NCBI GenBank assembly: GCA_905178155.1
Contig: CAJINV010000004.1
Coordinates: 8,578,882 to 8,642,881 of the forward strand
Reading direction: 5' to 3'
DNA length: 64,000 bases
Source: Amoebophrya sp. A120
Taxonomy: Eukaryota; Sar; Dinophyceae; Syndiniales; Amoebophryaceae
Under the pieces are notes generated by a model. That model was not told the origin of the DNA and ran no database searches. It saw only the letters and a list, made by a program, of their open reading frames with translations. This document shows, in pieces, positions 1-11,800 of the stretch. Both the position numbers and the translations under genes were made by a program. The stretch's first letter is position 1; the number at the start of each line of letters is the position of its first letter.

Positions 1-151
1 CTCTGGATGAGAGAGAAAACTTGTAATGCAGAAATCCTACGGGAAAACACCTATGAAACGAGGCTGCTATGCATATCCGGCATGACAGAGCTTGTCTGTC
101 TTGCTTGGCCTGCAACACCATGTGTAACTGCAACACTTTTTTCTTGCGATA
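1..151. mobile_element. Introner family E (right part only)
   Basis: Truncated by the window edge. It ends with the family E inverted-repeat end (TTTTTTCTTGCGATA) directly against the acyl-CoA oxidase exon. The interior carries TTGTAATGC and GCATGACA motifs. Confidence 0.7.
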
Positions 152-3100
152 AAGTTCCATCCGTCCACCAACGCGACGGCCTGGGGCCGGATCATTTGCA
201 AACACTTCTTGATCTCCTTCGTGATTAAAGCCGAGATCTTCCGGTCCCCCCCGGGCAGCGCCCCGCAGGCGATGAAGTCGCCCAGACCGCCGCCCTTGTC
301 GTACCCGGAATCGATCACGGTGAGGCAGTAGAGCTGGTACAAGGGGTTGAGCGCGGTCTGCACGGTCTTGGACGCCTCGGCCAGGGTCTCGCGGAAGGCC
401 AACGCGTACATCACGTAGGCGTGGGAGTAGGTCATGCGCATCATCTCGATCTTTACCTGTGTTCAGGAATGAAAAACGTTTTTGGCATTTGTTTTTTGTG
501 AAGATCGAGATCGTTCTGTATGTGTATTTACCGACTTTGCATGTTGAGAAAGAACCCATTTGCTGGTTTTCGATGTACGTGTAGTAGTCTTTGTCGCGTA
601 GAAGCAGTGCTTGTGTTGTTGCCTCCAGGGAGTAAAAATGACAAAATCAAAGACTTTGTTCTTCCAAATACGTATATCCGTTGGAGTACCTCATCCAGTG
701 TATTCGGTCCGATTTTCCCGCCCGCGGCCATGACCGCCTCCTGAAAAACTTCCGCCGTACTGTAGTGCATCCAGTTGGCACGGCGCTTGAGGCAGTCAAA
801 CAGGAAATCGTGGTTCTCGAGCAATTTCTGCTCCTCCAGTTCGTCGACCGTCGGGGGCTTGTGCTCCGCCATGGGATCGAAGTCGTAAATGTACTGGAGG
901 AGGGGAGTGTGCGGATTCGTCTTCTTGCCCTTCATCATTTTTGCGGTCACAGCGCCGAGGAGCACTTGGCCAACCTGGATGTAGTTTGGGATATGAAGAT
1001 GAGAAATTTACTTTTACGAGCGAGCGCAATAGTTTCGTCTATCACAAGCATCGACCCACCCGGAGATATCATGCATTTAAGGACAATTGACCCACAACAT
1101 TTATTTTCCAACTACATCAAAGATCAACGATGAATGTTACGTTCAATAACACTCGAGATTCATCATGATATACCTGGATACTGAGCACCACAAAATCGCC
1201 CTCATACGTGGCCTGCGGCAAAACGGACATGGTATTCGGGCCGACCCCCGCGCAGTTCAGGTACCCGTGGCCTCCGAGGGACTTTATCCTGAGTAAAATC
1301 GTCCCCACACCCGAGTCAAGATGGGAAATCTGCTAGACAAATCGACCAGCTTCAGTTGTTTCGCATGACAAGTTTGTCCTCGTAGTGTCATCCTGTTTAG
1401 CTAGTGCAGCAGCATCGCAGATCTAGTGCAGCATGCTGATTTGAGCATGACAAATCTCAAAGCACCACTATAAACTGCTTCTCATGGGGCTTCGCATGAG
1501 AAACATTTTATGCATGCACATTTGCATTACAACTCTGGGGTGGAGGGGACGTTTTTACAAATGATAGACTTCCGGCACTGTTCCATGCCATCGACCGCCA
1601 GCATGGTGTATCAAATGCAAAAATGTCTGGGTCTGGAAGAATGGAAGGCTTGTCATGCTTGTCTGGCGTGACCCATGATGCTTGTAATGCATGACCCAGC
1701 ATCACAGATTTTTGGAAAGCTATCTGATGCCATTTCCGCATGACAAATGCCCTCCTTGCGTAGCACAAATGTGGCTCCTCTTGCTGGTCATGCAATACAG
1801 ATTTTTTTAGAGTCCAAAGTTAGCATTACAAGTTCCACCTTTCCAGACCCAGAAATTTTTACAGTTGATATAGTGTTCACCGCTTTTAACGTGGAGGTCA
1901 GACAGTGCATTTCCTGCAGCTTGTCAAATTTGTTGCCCCGGAATTCCCTAATTGCGATGTCATACAGTTTCCCCGCCATCAACCCTGAGAAGTGCAACGC
2001 GAAGGAGAGCGCCAGCTGGGGGAAAATCAGGAACTGCTGACTGGAATAGTCGAGGATCTAGAAGTAGGATGCTTTTGTGAATTTGTGATGCGGTTGCGGA
2101 TCATGCAGAAATGGGAGAAATAAACCAAAAGACTTGACTCGAACTACCAAGAACTGCTGCATATCACCAGATTCAATTCACATTCATCATGCTTATGCAG
2201 ACACATGATATCAACATGAACATGCTCTTCACTTTTATAGTACCTGTGCCTCGCTCCGCTTGCTTGGTTTGGTGATCTTTTGCAGCTGGGACACAACGTT
2301 TTCCTCCCCGAAATTGGCAGAGTGGTCGTCTGACCCGAGTTGGACCCGCTGCATCTGAAACTGCCTGCGCACCGCGGAGTAGCGGACGGCGGTGGTGACC
2401 GCTTTCGCTAAGTGCACGCCAGAGGAGGAGGAGATTTTCAAGCGTGTGTAGGTCATGGTGCCGAACAGCATCTTTTGGTTGCCGACTTTTTTGTAGTTCC
2501 CGTCCCGGTCCACGTATCCTTTGTAAAAACGTCCCCACCACAGAGTCAAGTTGTCAAATCTGCAACACACATCCCCAAGTTTTGGCTGTCGAGCATGACA
2601 AGTTTGGGTTCGTAGTGTAACCCTGGGGTAGCTAGTTGTGCAGCCGCATGACAATTTGGCTACCTTATCCTGATTCCAGCATGACAAAGTACCAGATAGC
2701 ATTAGAAAATGGCTGTCATGGGGCTCCGCATGAGAAACGTTTTCAGCATGAAGCCTTGCATTACAACAATGGGGAGGTGGGGGCGTTTTTACATAGGATA
2801 CGACGTTCACAAACTTCATTAACAAGTTTCGTCGGGGGATGATAGCTTCGGTAATGTACAAGCCCCCGTTGTCCATGCCGTTATAGCCCAGCTTCTGCCC
2901 GATGTCACGGAGCTCCAAACCAGGGAGCGTCGCGTGCGTGTTCCAGTCGCGGATCTGGGGAATAGTTTTCGACGGTTGTAATGAACTCTTGCATCATCTT
3001 CTTGTTGTTCACAAAAAAGTATAGTACCAATGCCTTGTCGTCTGCTGGAAGTTAGTAGATCACGTGCATCACAAAGCAGTAACGAATCAATCTATTACCG

Positions 3101-3986
3101 CAAAATTACGACAAAAATCTGACGGTTGTTCCACCTGAAAGAAGAATGGATGGGGTCCGTAATCCTTCCCCTTGATGATCACCCGGGCCATCAAAATGAC
3201 GCAGTTGCAACTCTTGGCCATCCCGCCGGGCCACCACTTCATCGCTTCCAGCGACGGGGTGTGCACCCGCCACCCGCCGTCACCGTTGTACAAAGTCCCG
3301 TCCCAGACTGCCTGGGTCCCCATCCCGCGCACGTTCGACCCGTGGGTCAACTCGGTTTGGGCGTAGGTACCTGAAACAAAAACAAATTTTTTAACGATGA
3401 TTTTAGCTATGGAGATTTTTCAAATTTATGCAACCCAAATCATAATTGAAAGACGTCTACTGAAAGTAGAGCCACTGGAAGATGGCATGACGAAGCAGAC
3501 CCTTGTTTCATCGGCACCAGCATCACAAATTTTTCTATCCCATATAATACCGACGTATTCGTAGTTGAGCGCCTTCTCCAGCCACCAGGACTGCTGCTCT
3601 TCGTCCGCCAAATTGATCAACGAGGGGAGGAACATGACGTCGTGCAGTAAGATGAACAAGTCTTCGCCCAGCAGCATCTCCAGCGGCCCCCTTTCCTCGA
3701 ACGGAATGCGGTTCTCGCGCACAATCTTCACGAAAATCCGCGCTCGTTCGCAGGCTCGGTAGTACCGCTCTTGCCGGTTGATGTACCAGAGGTCGTCTGC
3801 TTGCAGGCGGGGCTCCGCCATGACGAGCTTGACCTGGTCCTCAACTTTCTTCAAATTCTCCTGGCCACCGTAAATCAACTGGGTCAAGTCCCAAATGTCA
3901 AAGTTCGCGCGGCGACGCTCGCGGCGCAAGTCGGTCATCACCGGCTTCGACCACTGCATCGGCTCGAACGTGGCGGGCTTCGACAT
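152..3986 (-). CDS. ACOX: Acyl-CoA oxidase, peroxisomal beta-oxidation (3' end outside window)
   Basis: First enzyme of peroxisomal fatty-acid beta-oxidation: FAD-dependent oxidation of acyl-CoA to trans-2-enoyl-CoA with release of H2O2. Exons in coding order: 3551-3986, 3135-3370, 2801-2954, 2244-2514, 1871-2057, 1567-1608, 1174-1284, 672-974, 152-456. Family signatures seen: NYEYVGTYAQTE followed by LTHGSNVRG (substrate/FAD region), KWWPGGMAK, KGKDYGPHPFF, IRDWNTHATLPG, YTRLKISS, RYSAVRRQF, CRKSLGGHGYLN and the C-terminal IRPQAVALVDGWNF. The start at 3986 opens MSKPATFEPMQW, about the usual distance from the first conserved block. The 676 codons present are close to the family's length; the last few dozen residues, including any peroxisomal SKL-type signal, lie left of the window. 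Five introns are GT-AG and four are introners. All phases were checked and are consistent. Identity is confident. Confidence 0.93.
1285..1566. mobile_element. Introner family B in acyl-CoA oxidase
   Basis: Ends TATCCTGAGTAAAA and its inverted partner. Perfect TSD GACTT on both sides. Removing the element plus one TSD joins CRKS to LGGHGYLN in frame. Confidence 0.9.
1609..1870. mobile_element. Introner family A in acyl-CoA oxidase
   Basis: TIR core GTCTGGGTCTGGAAG and its inverse (ending in a diverged AGAAATTTTTACAGTTGATA). TSD TGGTG/TAGTG. Excision keeps the frame. Confidence 0.87.
2515..2800. mobile_element. Introner family B in acyl-CoA oxidase
   Basis: Starts TATCCTTTGTAAAAACG and ends with the inverse ACATAGGATA. 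TSD CCACG/CGACG. Excision joins FVNV to DRDGNYKK, matching the family. Confidence 0.88.
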
Positions 3987-5079
3987 GGTTTGTGCTGATG
4001 GGCTTGGAAGGGGGGCTCAGAAGTGGGCGAAAATTTTTAGGTGGTCTTTCGGGAAGATGAAATGAGAAAGTAGAACTACGAAGACTACAGTGCTGTATAC
4101 TATACACGACACTGCGAGATCAATTACAATTGTAGTACAGAGAAAATATTAATGTGAAAGTTAAGTTTAATCGCGGAGCCAAATTTGGGCCACTGGAGGT
4201 GTCATGATGGGTTCAGAATCAAATTGTACTAAATAGAAAAAACTGCTAACTGCACTGCAAACTACTTACTCCGACTCTCGACCTCTGAAAACCAACAAAA
4301 CGTGAGAAGATCAGAAACAAAAAAACCGATGTCGTCTTTATCATGCGGTCGTGGATGGCTAGAGTTCTTCTTCTTTCTCATGCGCTCGGACAAAAGAATA
4401 AACCGAATTGTAAGTACGCTGTTTTCACCTTTCATAGTGAGGTGTTTGCAGGCAGGACCGATCGAATATCTCGGAAAGCTCGAACCGATTCTTGGCGGTT
4501 GCGGTTACGTGGCACAAGCGAAATTGTAAGCAAGAAAGCTCCGTCTAGAGAAATCAAATCAAAGCTAACTGCTTTGTGCTGTGTTGTATTTGTTCTTCTC
4601 TTCGTATTTTATTCCTCACTCTTCTCCTAGTATACACGCCACAATGGCTGAAAGAATTGTACATCAACCCGAGTGTCTTCTCAATAGCACCGTTACTGTT
4701 CTTCAAGAATGATATTGTACAAGTGTAGTTTTTAGCTAAAATACAGATTGATACCAACAAAAAAATCCAATTCCAACGAGTCATATGTTACATTTGATCA
4801 TATTGTCTCTACTATCCTAAAAAACTGCTATTCAAGACGATTCTAATACCAAAATTCATTCGAGAATCTCTCTCTTTTTCATCTGTGTCAGATTGATCTA
4901 AAAACTTGGCTAAATGGCACTCCTGTGCCTGTCTTACCTTGAAATAAAACTCGTATTTGGAAAAATTTTGCAAATTGTTTACCATAAATTCCAGAAGATT
5001 TTGTTATACGTTGTACCGTAAACGAATACGCAATAAAGTTTGTTTGAAATAAATTTGCTCACATTACATGCAAAGGGTG
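3987..5079. other. Intergenic stretch
   Basis: Upstream of acyl-CoA oxidase and downstream of the TRAF/ankyrin gene. AT-rich, with short random ORFs only and no introner ends. It presumably holds the acyl-CoA oxidase promoter, but no recognisable element is seen. Confidence 0.6.
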
Positions 5080-8000
5080 TCAGAAAGTTAGGTTTTGTCG
5101 TACTTGCTTACCACTGTGTTGTTGCACAGGATAGTACTCACTGTGAAGAATCCAGCCTTCTTTCCCGCCCTCTTCTCCATATTCCTTACCGCGACGGCGC
5201 CAAGTGCTTCAAGTACGAGAAGGTTTTTTCTTTTCGCTCATCGTACCTTAACACGTTCAGCAGCGATTCGCACTGCTTCATCGTCCGCGGTGTGTACGGG
5301 GACACGTCGTACAACAAGTCCACGCAAACCTTCCGCTGGTGAAAGCCCGCTAAAAACAGAGCCGTCCGTCCGTGCGCGTCCCGCATATCGGGGAGAGTTT
5401 CTTTCGTGTTACTGGTCGCCCGCTCGCTGTCCGTCACCAGCAACAAGTCCAACACCGCGTCGGAACCGTGTGCATTGCAAATATGTCTGGATCAGGAAAA
5501 GTGCAAACTTGTGATGCGTCCTGTGGGTCACACAACAATCTGTCTTGCGTGATCACCAAAAGTTGCCCATTTTTGACCAACACTACAGAAAGTCTCTCAT
5601 GCAGAATAGGCATGATAGAAAACTCGCAGAATCTGTCATGCTAGGTCCTGCATTCCAGACCTCATGGGACCTGCAAATTCTGCATGACAAGTTTGCATCC
5701 TTCCAGACCCAGACATTTTTACACTGGATAAACCATGTGCCGCGGCGATGTGCAACGCCGTCCGGCCGAACGAATTATCAAATGTAAAAATGTCTGGGTC
5801 TGGAAGAATGCAACTTGTGATGCTGAATTTGGATTCCAAAAAAATCTGTATTGCATGAGCAGCAAAGGGAGTGTAATTTTTGCTACGCGGAGAGGGCATT
5901 TGTCATGCGGAATAGGAATCGCAGGGCCCTCAAAAAATCTGTGATGCTAGGGCATGCATCACAGACATCAGGAGTCATGCAAAACGTGCATGACAAACCT
6001 GGCAATCTTCCAAACCAAGACATTTTTACATTTGATACGAATCCACCGCGTACAAATCCGCGCCTCGCTTCAAAAACAGCTCGCAGAGCTCCACGTTGTC
6101 CACCAGCGCCGCGGCGTGCAGGGCGAGGCCGACGAAGTTGGATTTCGATAGCGGCGGGAGCTCGCAGTCGATACTGTTCTTCTTATCCGAGAAAAACGGT
6201 TGCTGGCGTGTCGTGCTGCCGGAAGTGGGACTGCTGGTTAGTAAGCTTCGGCTGTTCGGCGTGGTAAAACCCCCTGCCCCTCTCGTTGACTTTGGCGTGG
6301 AGTGATTCACCAATGTCGGTGAAGTAGATGAGCCGCCGAACGAAACGCCACGATTTGTTGGTGAATTTCCGCCGCTCGGGCTGTTCGCGTCGACCCCGCC
6401 GTACGCTTCTTTTTCCGCGTCGGTGAAGTAGTCCGTCGGTAGCACCCCGTCGTCCAAAAAGTTTTGCTGGACCTCTTCCGCCGGCCTGCACATGTAGATC
6501 GCGTCCGACAGCTCCCTCGCCCGTCGGTACCGCTGCGTGCACTGCTCCGTCTTGTGCGGCTTGAACAAGGCCGCGGCAATGACGCTTTCGTAGCACCAGT
6601 TGCAGTCGACCTGCCGCTGTGGGCAGGTGGTGTCGTGCTCCGGTTGCAGGATCAGGGGGAACTCGACGCCGCAGAGGTTGCACTGCGTCGGCCGGTGGGT
6701 GCAGTCGAGGCCGTGGGCGGGAAGGTCCTTCGCGAGCACGACTTCGTGGCACATCGGGCAGATCACGCCGCGGTTGGGGCACTCGATCCCGCAGTGCTTT
6801 TCCATGTCTTCGTAGCTGGGATGTAGTGTTTTTTTTTTTTCTGTGGGCGGTTTTGGTATCATGATCGATACTAGAAAAAGCCGGCTTCGAAGGCAGAAGC
6901 ACACTTGTTTCTATATGCAAATAAATTCAACAGACAAAACACGAACCACACACCCAAAGCACTATACACTAGCTTCGCTCCACATCCCAATTCGCACTCC
7001 GCGTTGCGTTTCTTATCAAATGCAAAAGTGTCTGGGTCTGGAAGGATCCGAACTTGTGATGCGTGTTTCGGATCCTACAAAGATCTGTGATGCATAAACG
7101 TGCAAAAGGTGCCCACTTCTGGCCATGCTGAGAGGGCATTTCTCATGCAGAATACGCATCACCAAGGAACTGCAGAACCTGTGATGCTCGGCCCTGCATT
7201 CCAGAGGTGGGGGAGCTTGGAAAAACTGCATGGCAAATCTCGGAATCTCCCAGACCCAGACATTTTTGCATTTGATATTTCTTGCACAGCTTCAATTTGT
7301 GGATCGCGAGCTGGTTATGCATTGCAAAAGTATCGTACTAGTACTAGACCATTACGCCGGCGCCCAGGACGCCGGCGATAGGTGGCCTAGTAAATCTAAA
7401 CGCAACTACCAAGCAAACTAACAACAAAGAGGAAAAAACTTGGAGAGCGTTGGGCTGAAGACTAGTCGAAAGAGTCCCGCTCTTGGGAATCTGCTAGCGG
7501 AAACGCGGCCACTATTCGAAGCCCTTCGGGCCGCGGTTGTAGCATGACAAAACGGGCCCGCACTTGCTACTGAAGCCCTTCACTAGTAGCGGCCCACATT
7601 AGTGGACGCGCGCGCCTTCGCTGCCGGGGCTTCTTCCTAACTAGCTCGCCCCCGCCCGGCCCGGCCGTCGGCCTTGGCCTTGGGCTTGGCCCGATCCCCC
7701 GCTTTTGGGCGTCCTGCCCTGCCTGATGTCTAGAGAAGGCCTCTCCCCCAGATAGGTCCCCGGACCCAGATGTCTCCCCGGATACCTCCCCAGATATATC
7801 CCAAATCCCCAGACATATCCCCAGACATATCCCCAGACATATCCCCAGACATATCCCCAGATATATCCCCAGACATATCCCCAGATATATCCCCAGATAT
7901 ATCCCCAGATATATCCCCAGATATATCCCCAGATATATCCCCAGACATATCCCCAGATATATCCCCAGATATATCCCCAGATGCGGGACGGGCCGCCTTT

Positions 8001-8747
8001 TTCATTTTGCATGCCAGCCGAGCTTCATCGCCCCCCCTACCCCCCCAAACGGGGGCGGTCTTTGGGGGTAGCCAGAATAGACCTGCTAAAAACCGGCCGG
8101 ACCGCCCGCGTGGAGGACACACCGGCAGGATGTTTGTTCCCCGCGATGCCTTTTTTTTTCTTACGCGTGTTCCCTTAGAAGCTTCCCTTAAGGGCTCCCT
8201 TAAGGGAAGTTTCTAGATGCCCTTTTTTCTAGAATTCATTTTCTAAGGGCGCCCCTATAATCTATAAGGGCGAAAAATCCGAGTAAAAATTCTATAGTGT
8301 TATTTTATAAACTGCACGACAAATTTGCTCAAAAACAAAAATGCAATTTGTAATGCTGTTTTTCCTTAGAAAGTAGATCTGTCATGCAACATGGCTGCAA
8401 TTACAACGAGTACGATGCTTTTGCACAGGATACTGGTGGTCCACCATGTCCACGCCGCACTGCATGGGGCAGGCAACCATCCGCTGCAAGGGGATCAGCT
8501 CCCTCGGGACTTCCTCGTGGCCCTTCTTTTTCGGTTTTTCCCCCGGCTTCAGTGGTTGGGAGTGCAGTAAATCGTCGAACCCACCCCGACACGCGACGGC
8601 CTGCTGGGGAACGAATTTCGTGGAGGCGGACAGAAGGGGGTACTTCTCTTTCAGTTTTGCGGATAAGGCGGCTTGGGAAAGCGACGAGCCGGAGGTTTCG
8701 ATGACCTTTAGGGCATAATTGTTGATACGATTAGAAAGTTTATTCAT
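5080..8747 (-). CDS. TRAF-type zinc-finger and ankyrin-repeat protein
   Basis: Probable scaffold or ubiquitin-pathway adaptor; the exact role is unknown. Exons in coding order: 8433-8747, 7278-7315, 6968-7013, 6038-6815, 5731-5775, 5190-5468, 5080-5140. After removing one TSD copy per introner they total 514 codons (513 aa plus stop). Around residues 90-200 there are repeated Cys/His units of TRAF type (ACPMQCGVDMVDHQ, CELGCGAKLV, HCGIECPNRGVICPMC, CNLCGVEF, CNWCYESV). A Ser/Gly/Thr-rich linker follows, then ankyrin repeats (LALHAAALVDNVELCELFL, FGRTALHIAAAHG, HGRTALFLAGFHQ). The first zinc-finger unit is assembled only when the 1.1-kb element 7316-8432 and the element 7014-7277 are removed, which shows both act as introns. 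The start at 8747 has an in-frame TGA two codons upstream. The last 61-nt exon after a 49-nt GT-AG intron is less certain. Confidence 0.82.
5469..5730. mobile_element. Introner family A in TRAF/ankyrin gene
   Basis: Starts TGTGCATTGCAAATATG with the core GTCTGGATCAGGAAAAG and ends ACACTGGATA. TSD AACCG/AACCA. Excision joins AAHG to SDAVLDLL. Confidence 0.87.
5776..6037. mobile_element. Introner family A in TRAF/ankyrin gene
   Basis: Typical family A ends. Perfect TSD CGAAT. Excision restores the ankyrin unit VDSFGRTALH. Confidence 0.92.
7014..7277. mobile_element. Introner family A in TRAF/ankyrin gene
   Basis: Typical family A ends. Perfect TSD TTTCT. Excision joins LKLCKK to RNAECELG inside a zinc finger. 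Confidence 0.92.
7316..8432. mobile_element. Giant (1.1 kb) introner family C with internal satellite
   Basis: The left end TATGCATTGCAAAAGTATCG and right end with GAGTACGATGCTTTTGCACA are family C ends, normally about 150-180 bp apart. Here they are 1117 bp apart and flanked by a perfect TSD CTGGT. The extra roughly 950 bp holds GC-rich sequence, a 12-bp tandem array (about 7790-7980), and a segment with CCCTTAAGGG-type palindromes (about 8165-8275). Excision joins VDMVDHQ to LAIHKLKLC, completing a zinc finger. Confidence 0.88.
7790..7980. repeat. 12-bp tandem repeat (ACATATCCCCAG), about 14-15 units
   Basis: Units alternate between ACATATCCCCAG and ATATATCCCCAG with a few irregular copies at the left edge. 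Both strands read open (ISPD and GYIWGYVW repeats), but the array lies inside an intron element, so this is probably not protein. The complementary strand has a GGGG run every 12 bases, which makes G-quadruplex structure plausible. Confidence 0.93.
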
Positions 8748-8874
8748 GTGTCAAACTCAAATCAAGATGACACAACTCGAGCGATAAGTAGGAGTAGGAC
8801 TAGTACACTGCGCATTTCAGTTTATTTTGTATACTACACCACACTGCGCTAGTACAACTAGCTGAAGTTTTTAA

Positions 8875-11800
8875 TCAGTATACTTTTCCGTCCCGCATGA
8901 CGCCAACCGATTTCCCGCCTGCCAGCGTGTCCTTCTGCAGCCGGTCCATCTCCGCCCAGAATTTGAGGATATCCAATGTAAAAATGTCTGGGTCTGGAAA
9001 CTTGTTATGCTAATGTCCGAATGATACGCAAACTGTATTGCGGAGCTACGCATGACAAGTTTCTGGGTGGCTACGTCTAACGTGAATCGCATGACAAATT
9101 GCCTTTTTGCATGGCAAACAAGTGGCGCTGTTGCTGTAGCGCAACAAGCATGACAGAATTTTGTGCATTGTCGGCCGAGCATGACAAGTTTGCATTCTTC
9201 CAGACCCAGACATCTTAACATTTGATAGAGGAACATGCCGAACAAGTCACTGTTTTGCGCCAGCCACTGCTTCCCGGGCGTCTTTGCGAACGCGGTCCGG
9301 AAGTGCCTCGACATAGAGATTAGCTGCTTGAATCTCGGGTGCACCAGCATCACGTCAAAATACGTCTGCAGTCCGTGTTATGCATTGCAAATATGTCTGG
9401 GTCTGGAAACTTGTGATGCAAATTTCCGAATTGTGGGCGCACTGCAATATGGAAACCCAGCATGGAATCTTTCTCTTTTTGCGCTCCTGTTTTTCGTTTT
9501 TCGCGTGACAAACTGCGTTTTTGCATGACAGGCAAGAGGCCCTTTTCCTGCTCCTGCATCACAGATTTAAGAGTCATGCCAGACAAGCATGACAAACTTC
9601 AACTCGCACTCTTCCAGACCCAGACATATTTGCATTTGAGACGTGTGCCTGGTCCGCTGCGCCCACGATGAGGAGCTGGGCGGGGACGCCGGGCTCCAAA
9701 ATTATCACATACAAATATGTCCGGGTCTGGAAACTTGTAATGCTCTGTTGTGAATAGTGACTGCCTTGTAGTGCTCAGCCAAGCATAAAGAAATATTTGC
9801 GCAGCGCAGCGTTGCGCTTTTTGCATGACAAACTGCGTTTTTGCATGACAAGAAAAAGGGTCTAATCTTGGACACGCATCACAAACTCTTCAGTCATGCC
9901 AGACAAGCATGACAGCTTTTGCATCCTTCTAGACCCAAACATATTTGCAAAGCATAAAAATCCCCGCCTCCTTAAACAACTCGCCGAGCTTATCCTGTGT
10001 AAAAACGTCCCCACACCAGAGCCAAGATGGGGAATCTGCTAGACAACTAAGCCAGCTTTGCTTGTTTGGCATGACAAGTTTGCTCGCGTAGTGTAATCCT
10101 GTTTAGCTAGTTAAGAAGCATCACAGATCTGGCAACGGATGCTGATTCTAGCATCACAAATTCCAAAACACGAATAGAAAATGCTTCGCATAGGGCTCCG
10201 CATGAGAAACTTTTACTTTTTTTTGGCATGCGGAATTGCATGACAACTATGGGGTGGGGACGTTTTTACTCAGAATAGAGCTCGTTCAGAAGGCGGGTGT
10301 CGCACTCGAAGGGGTTGCGGAGATAGTCTTGGAACCGGAAGTTGAGATGGACCTAGAAGTTAATAGGACGGCAAAAATGAAAATCGAGGAGGCGTTGCAT
10401 GGAATATTATTAGCAAATATTACAAGAAGCACCACGACGTGCAGTTCAAGAACAAGCATACCTATTCTATAGCAGGACAAGCAAGATGAAGCTGTTCTTT
10501 AATAGTACCTGAAACCGGATAAACGACACGGGGTTCACGTCCGGAGCGACAATTGGGAATTTATGACACAGAAAAAAGCAGGCAGGTCACATTATGATTA
10601 TTTGTAATGCAAAAATAAATACACAAAAAAATCTGTATTGCATATCCTAAACAGCACGCTATGGGGCCTCCCATGGCATTGGCAGATTTTTCTGTGCGTT
10701 AATTTTTGCATTACAAATCTGACCTGCCTGCTTTTTTCTGTTGGTTAGAATTGCAGGTCTACCCGGGAATAGAGCTTCTCGCGCTTCAGGGACTGCTGGT
10801 GGGATTCCTTCAGCTCTTCGTCGATCTTTTTCCATTCGTCGGCACAGTTCTCGCAGATACCTGTTTTTTTTATTTGTCTTGCACTTTATCAGTGGTGTAC
10901 TACGCATATCAACATGTTCACAACTATGCACCCGGGTCGCTTGCTACGTCCATGCTCCGGGTTAAGAAAGAACGTAAACTCATTCTTTGTTTCAGACAAG
11001 TCCGCAAAAAATCACAAAACCTCATTATACCATAAAACTCGCATCTTCTTTTGCACGTTTCCATGCCGTACGTCTGCAGCCTTCCGCACCTATCAACTGC
11101 ACATATGTCTGGGTCTGGAAGAATTCTAGACTTGTCATGCATCTCGCGGACCACACACATAGTTTGGAATGCACACACACAAGCATCACAGATTTTGCGA
11201 GACCCTCCTCATGGCTATTCCGCATGAGAAGTCCGCCTTTTGCCTAGCAAGAATTGGGCAACTTTTGGCGTTCATGCAATACAGATATTTTCGTGATCGA
11301 GTCTAGCATGACAAGTTGCCATCGCATCTTCCAGACCCAGACTACATATTTGCAATGCATAGCACACACGGCACGGCAACTCTCTCTCCTCGCTCCACCG
11401 TACGTCCTGGTAGGTCTGCAAGAACAGCGAGTGCCCCCGGGAGCAGGTCGGCACGTCCTGGGAAAAGACCCGCCGCTTGATATCTTCTGTCCTCCGCAAG
11501 TTGATCGGGCCCACCTCCCAGTTCGCCGCCACCCCTTCCCGCTTCGTTTCCTCCACCCATTTCTCCAGGCTACTCGCGTCGTATGACAGTGCACAACCCC
11601 CCCCTCCCCCTGATTTGTATTGCATGAACGGCGATACAAACAACCGCACATGTGGAGCCTGTGCATGACAAGTTCTTCATGCGCGTAAATGTAATACTGT
11701 TCAGTGCTCTGGAACCTGGCATGCAAACAGTACCACAAGGAAGCGCTTCGATTCTGTATTTTGCGTGACAAATGAGGGGGAGGGGGAGTTGTGCACTCTC

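Noticed and set aside
7641-8216. Long open frames of GYIWGYVW and ISPD repeats on both strands
   Set aside because: They are by-products of a 12-bp tandem repeat inside an intron element whose removal completes a zinc finger.
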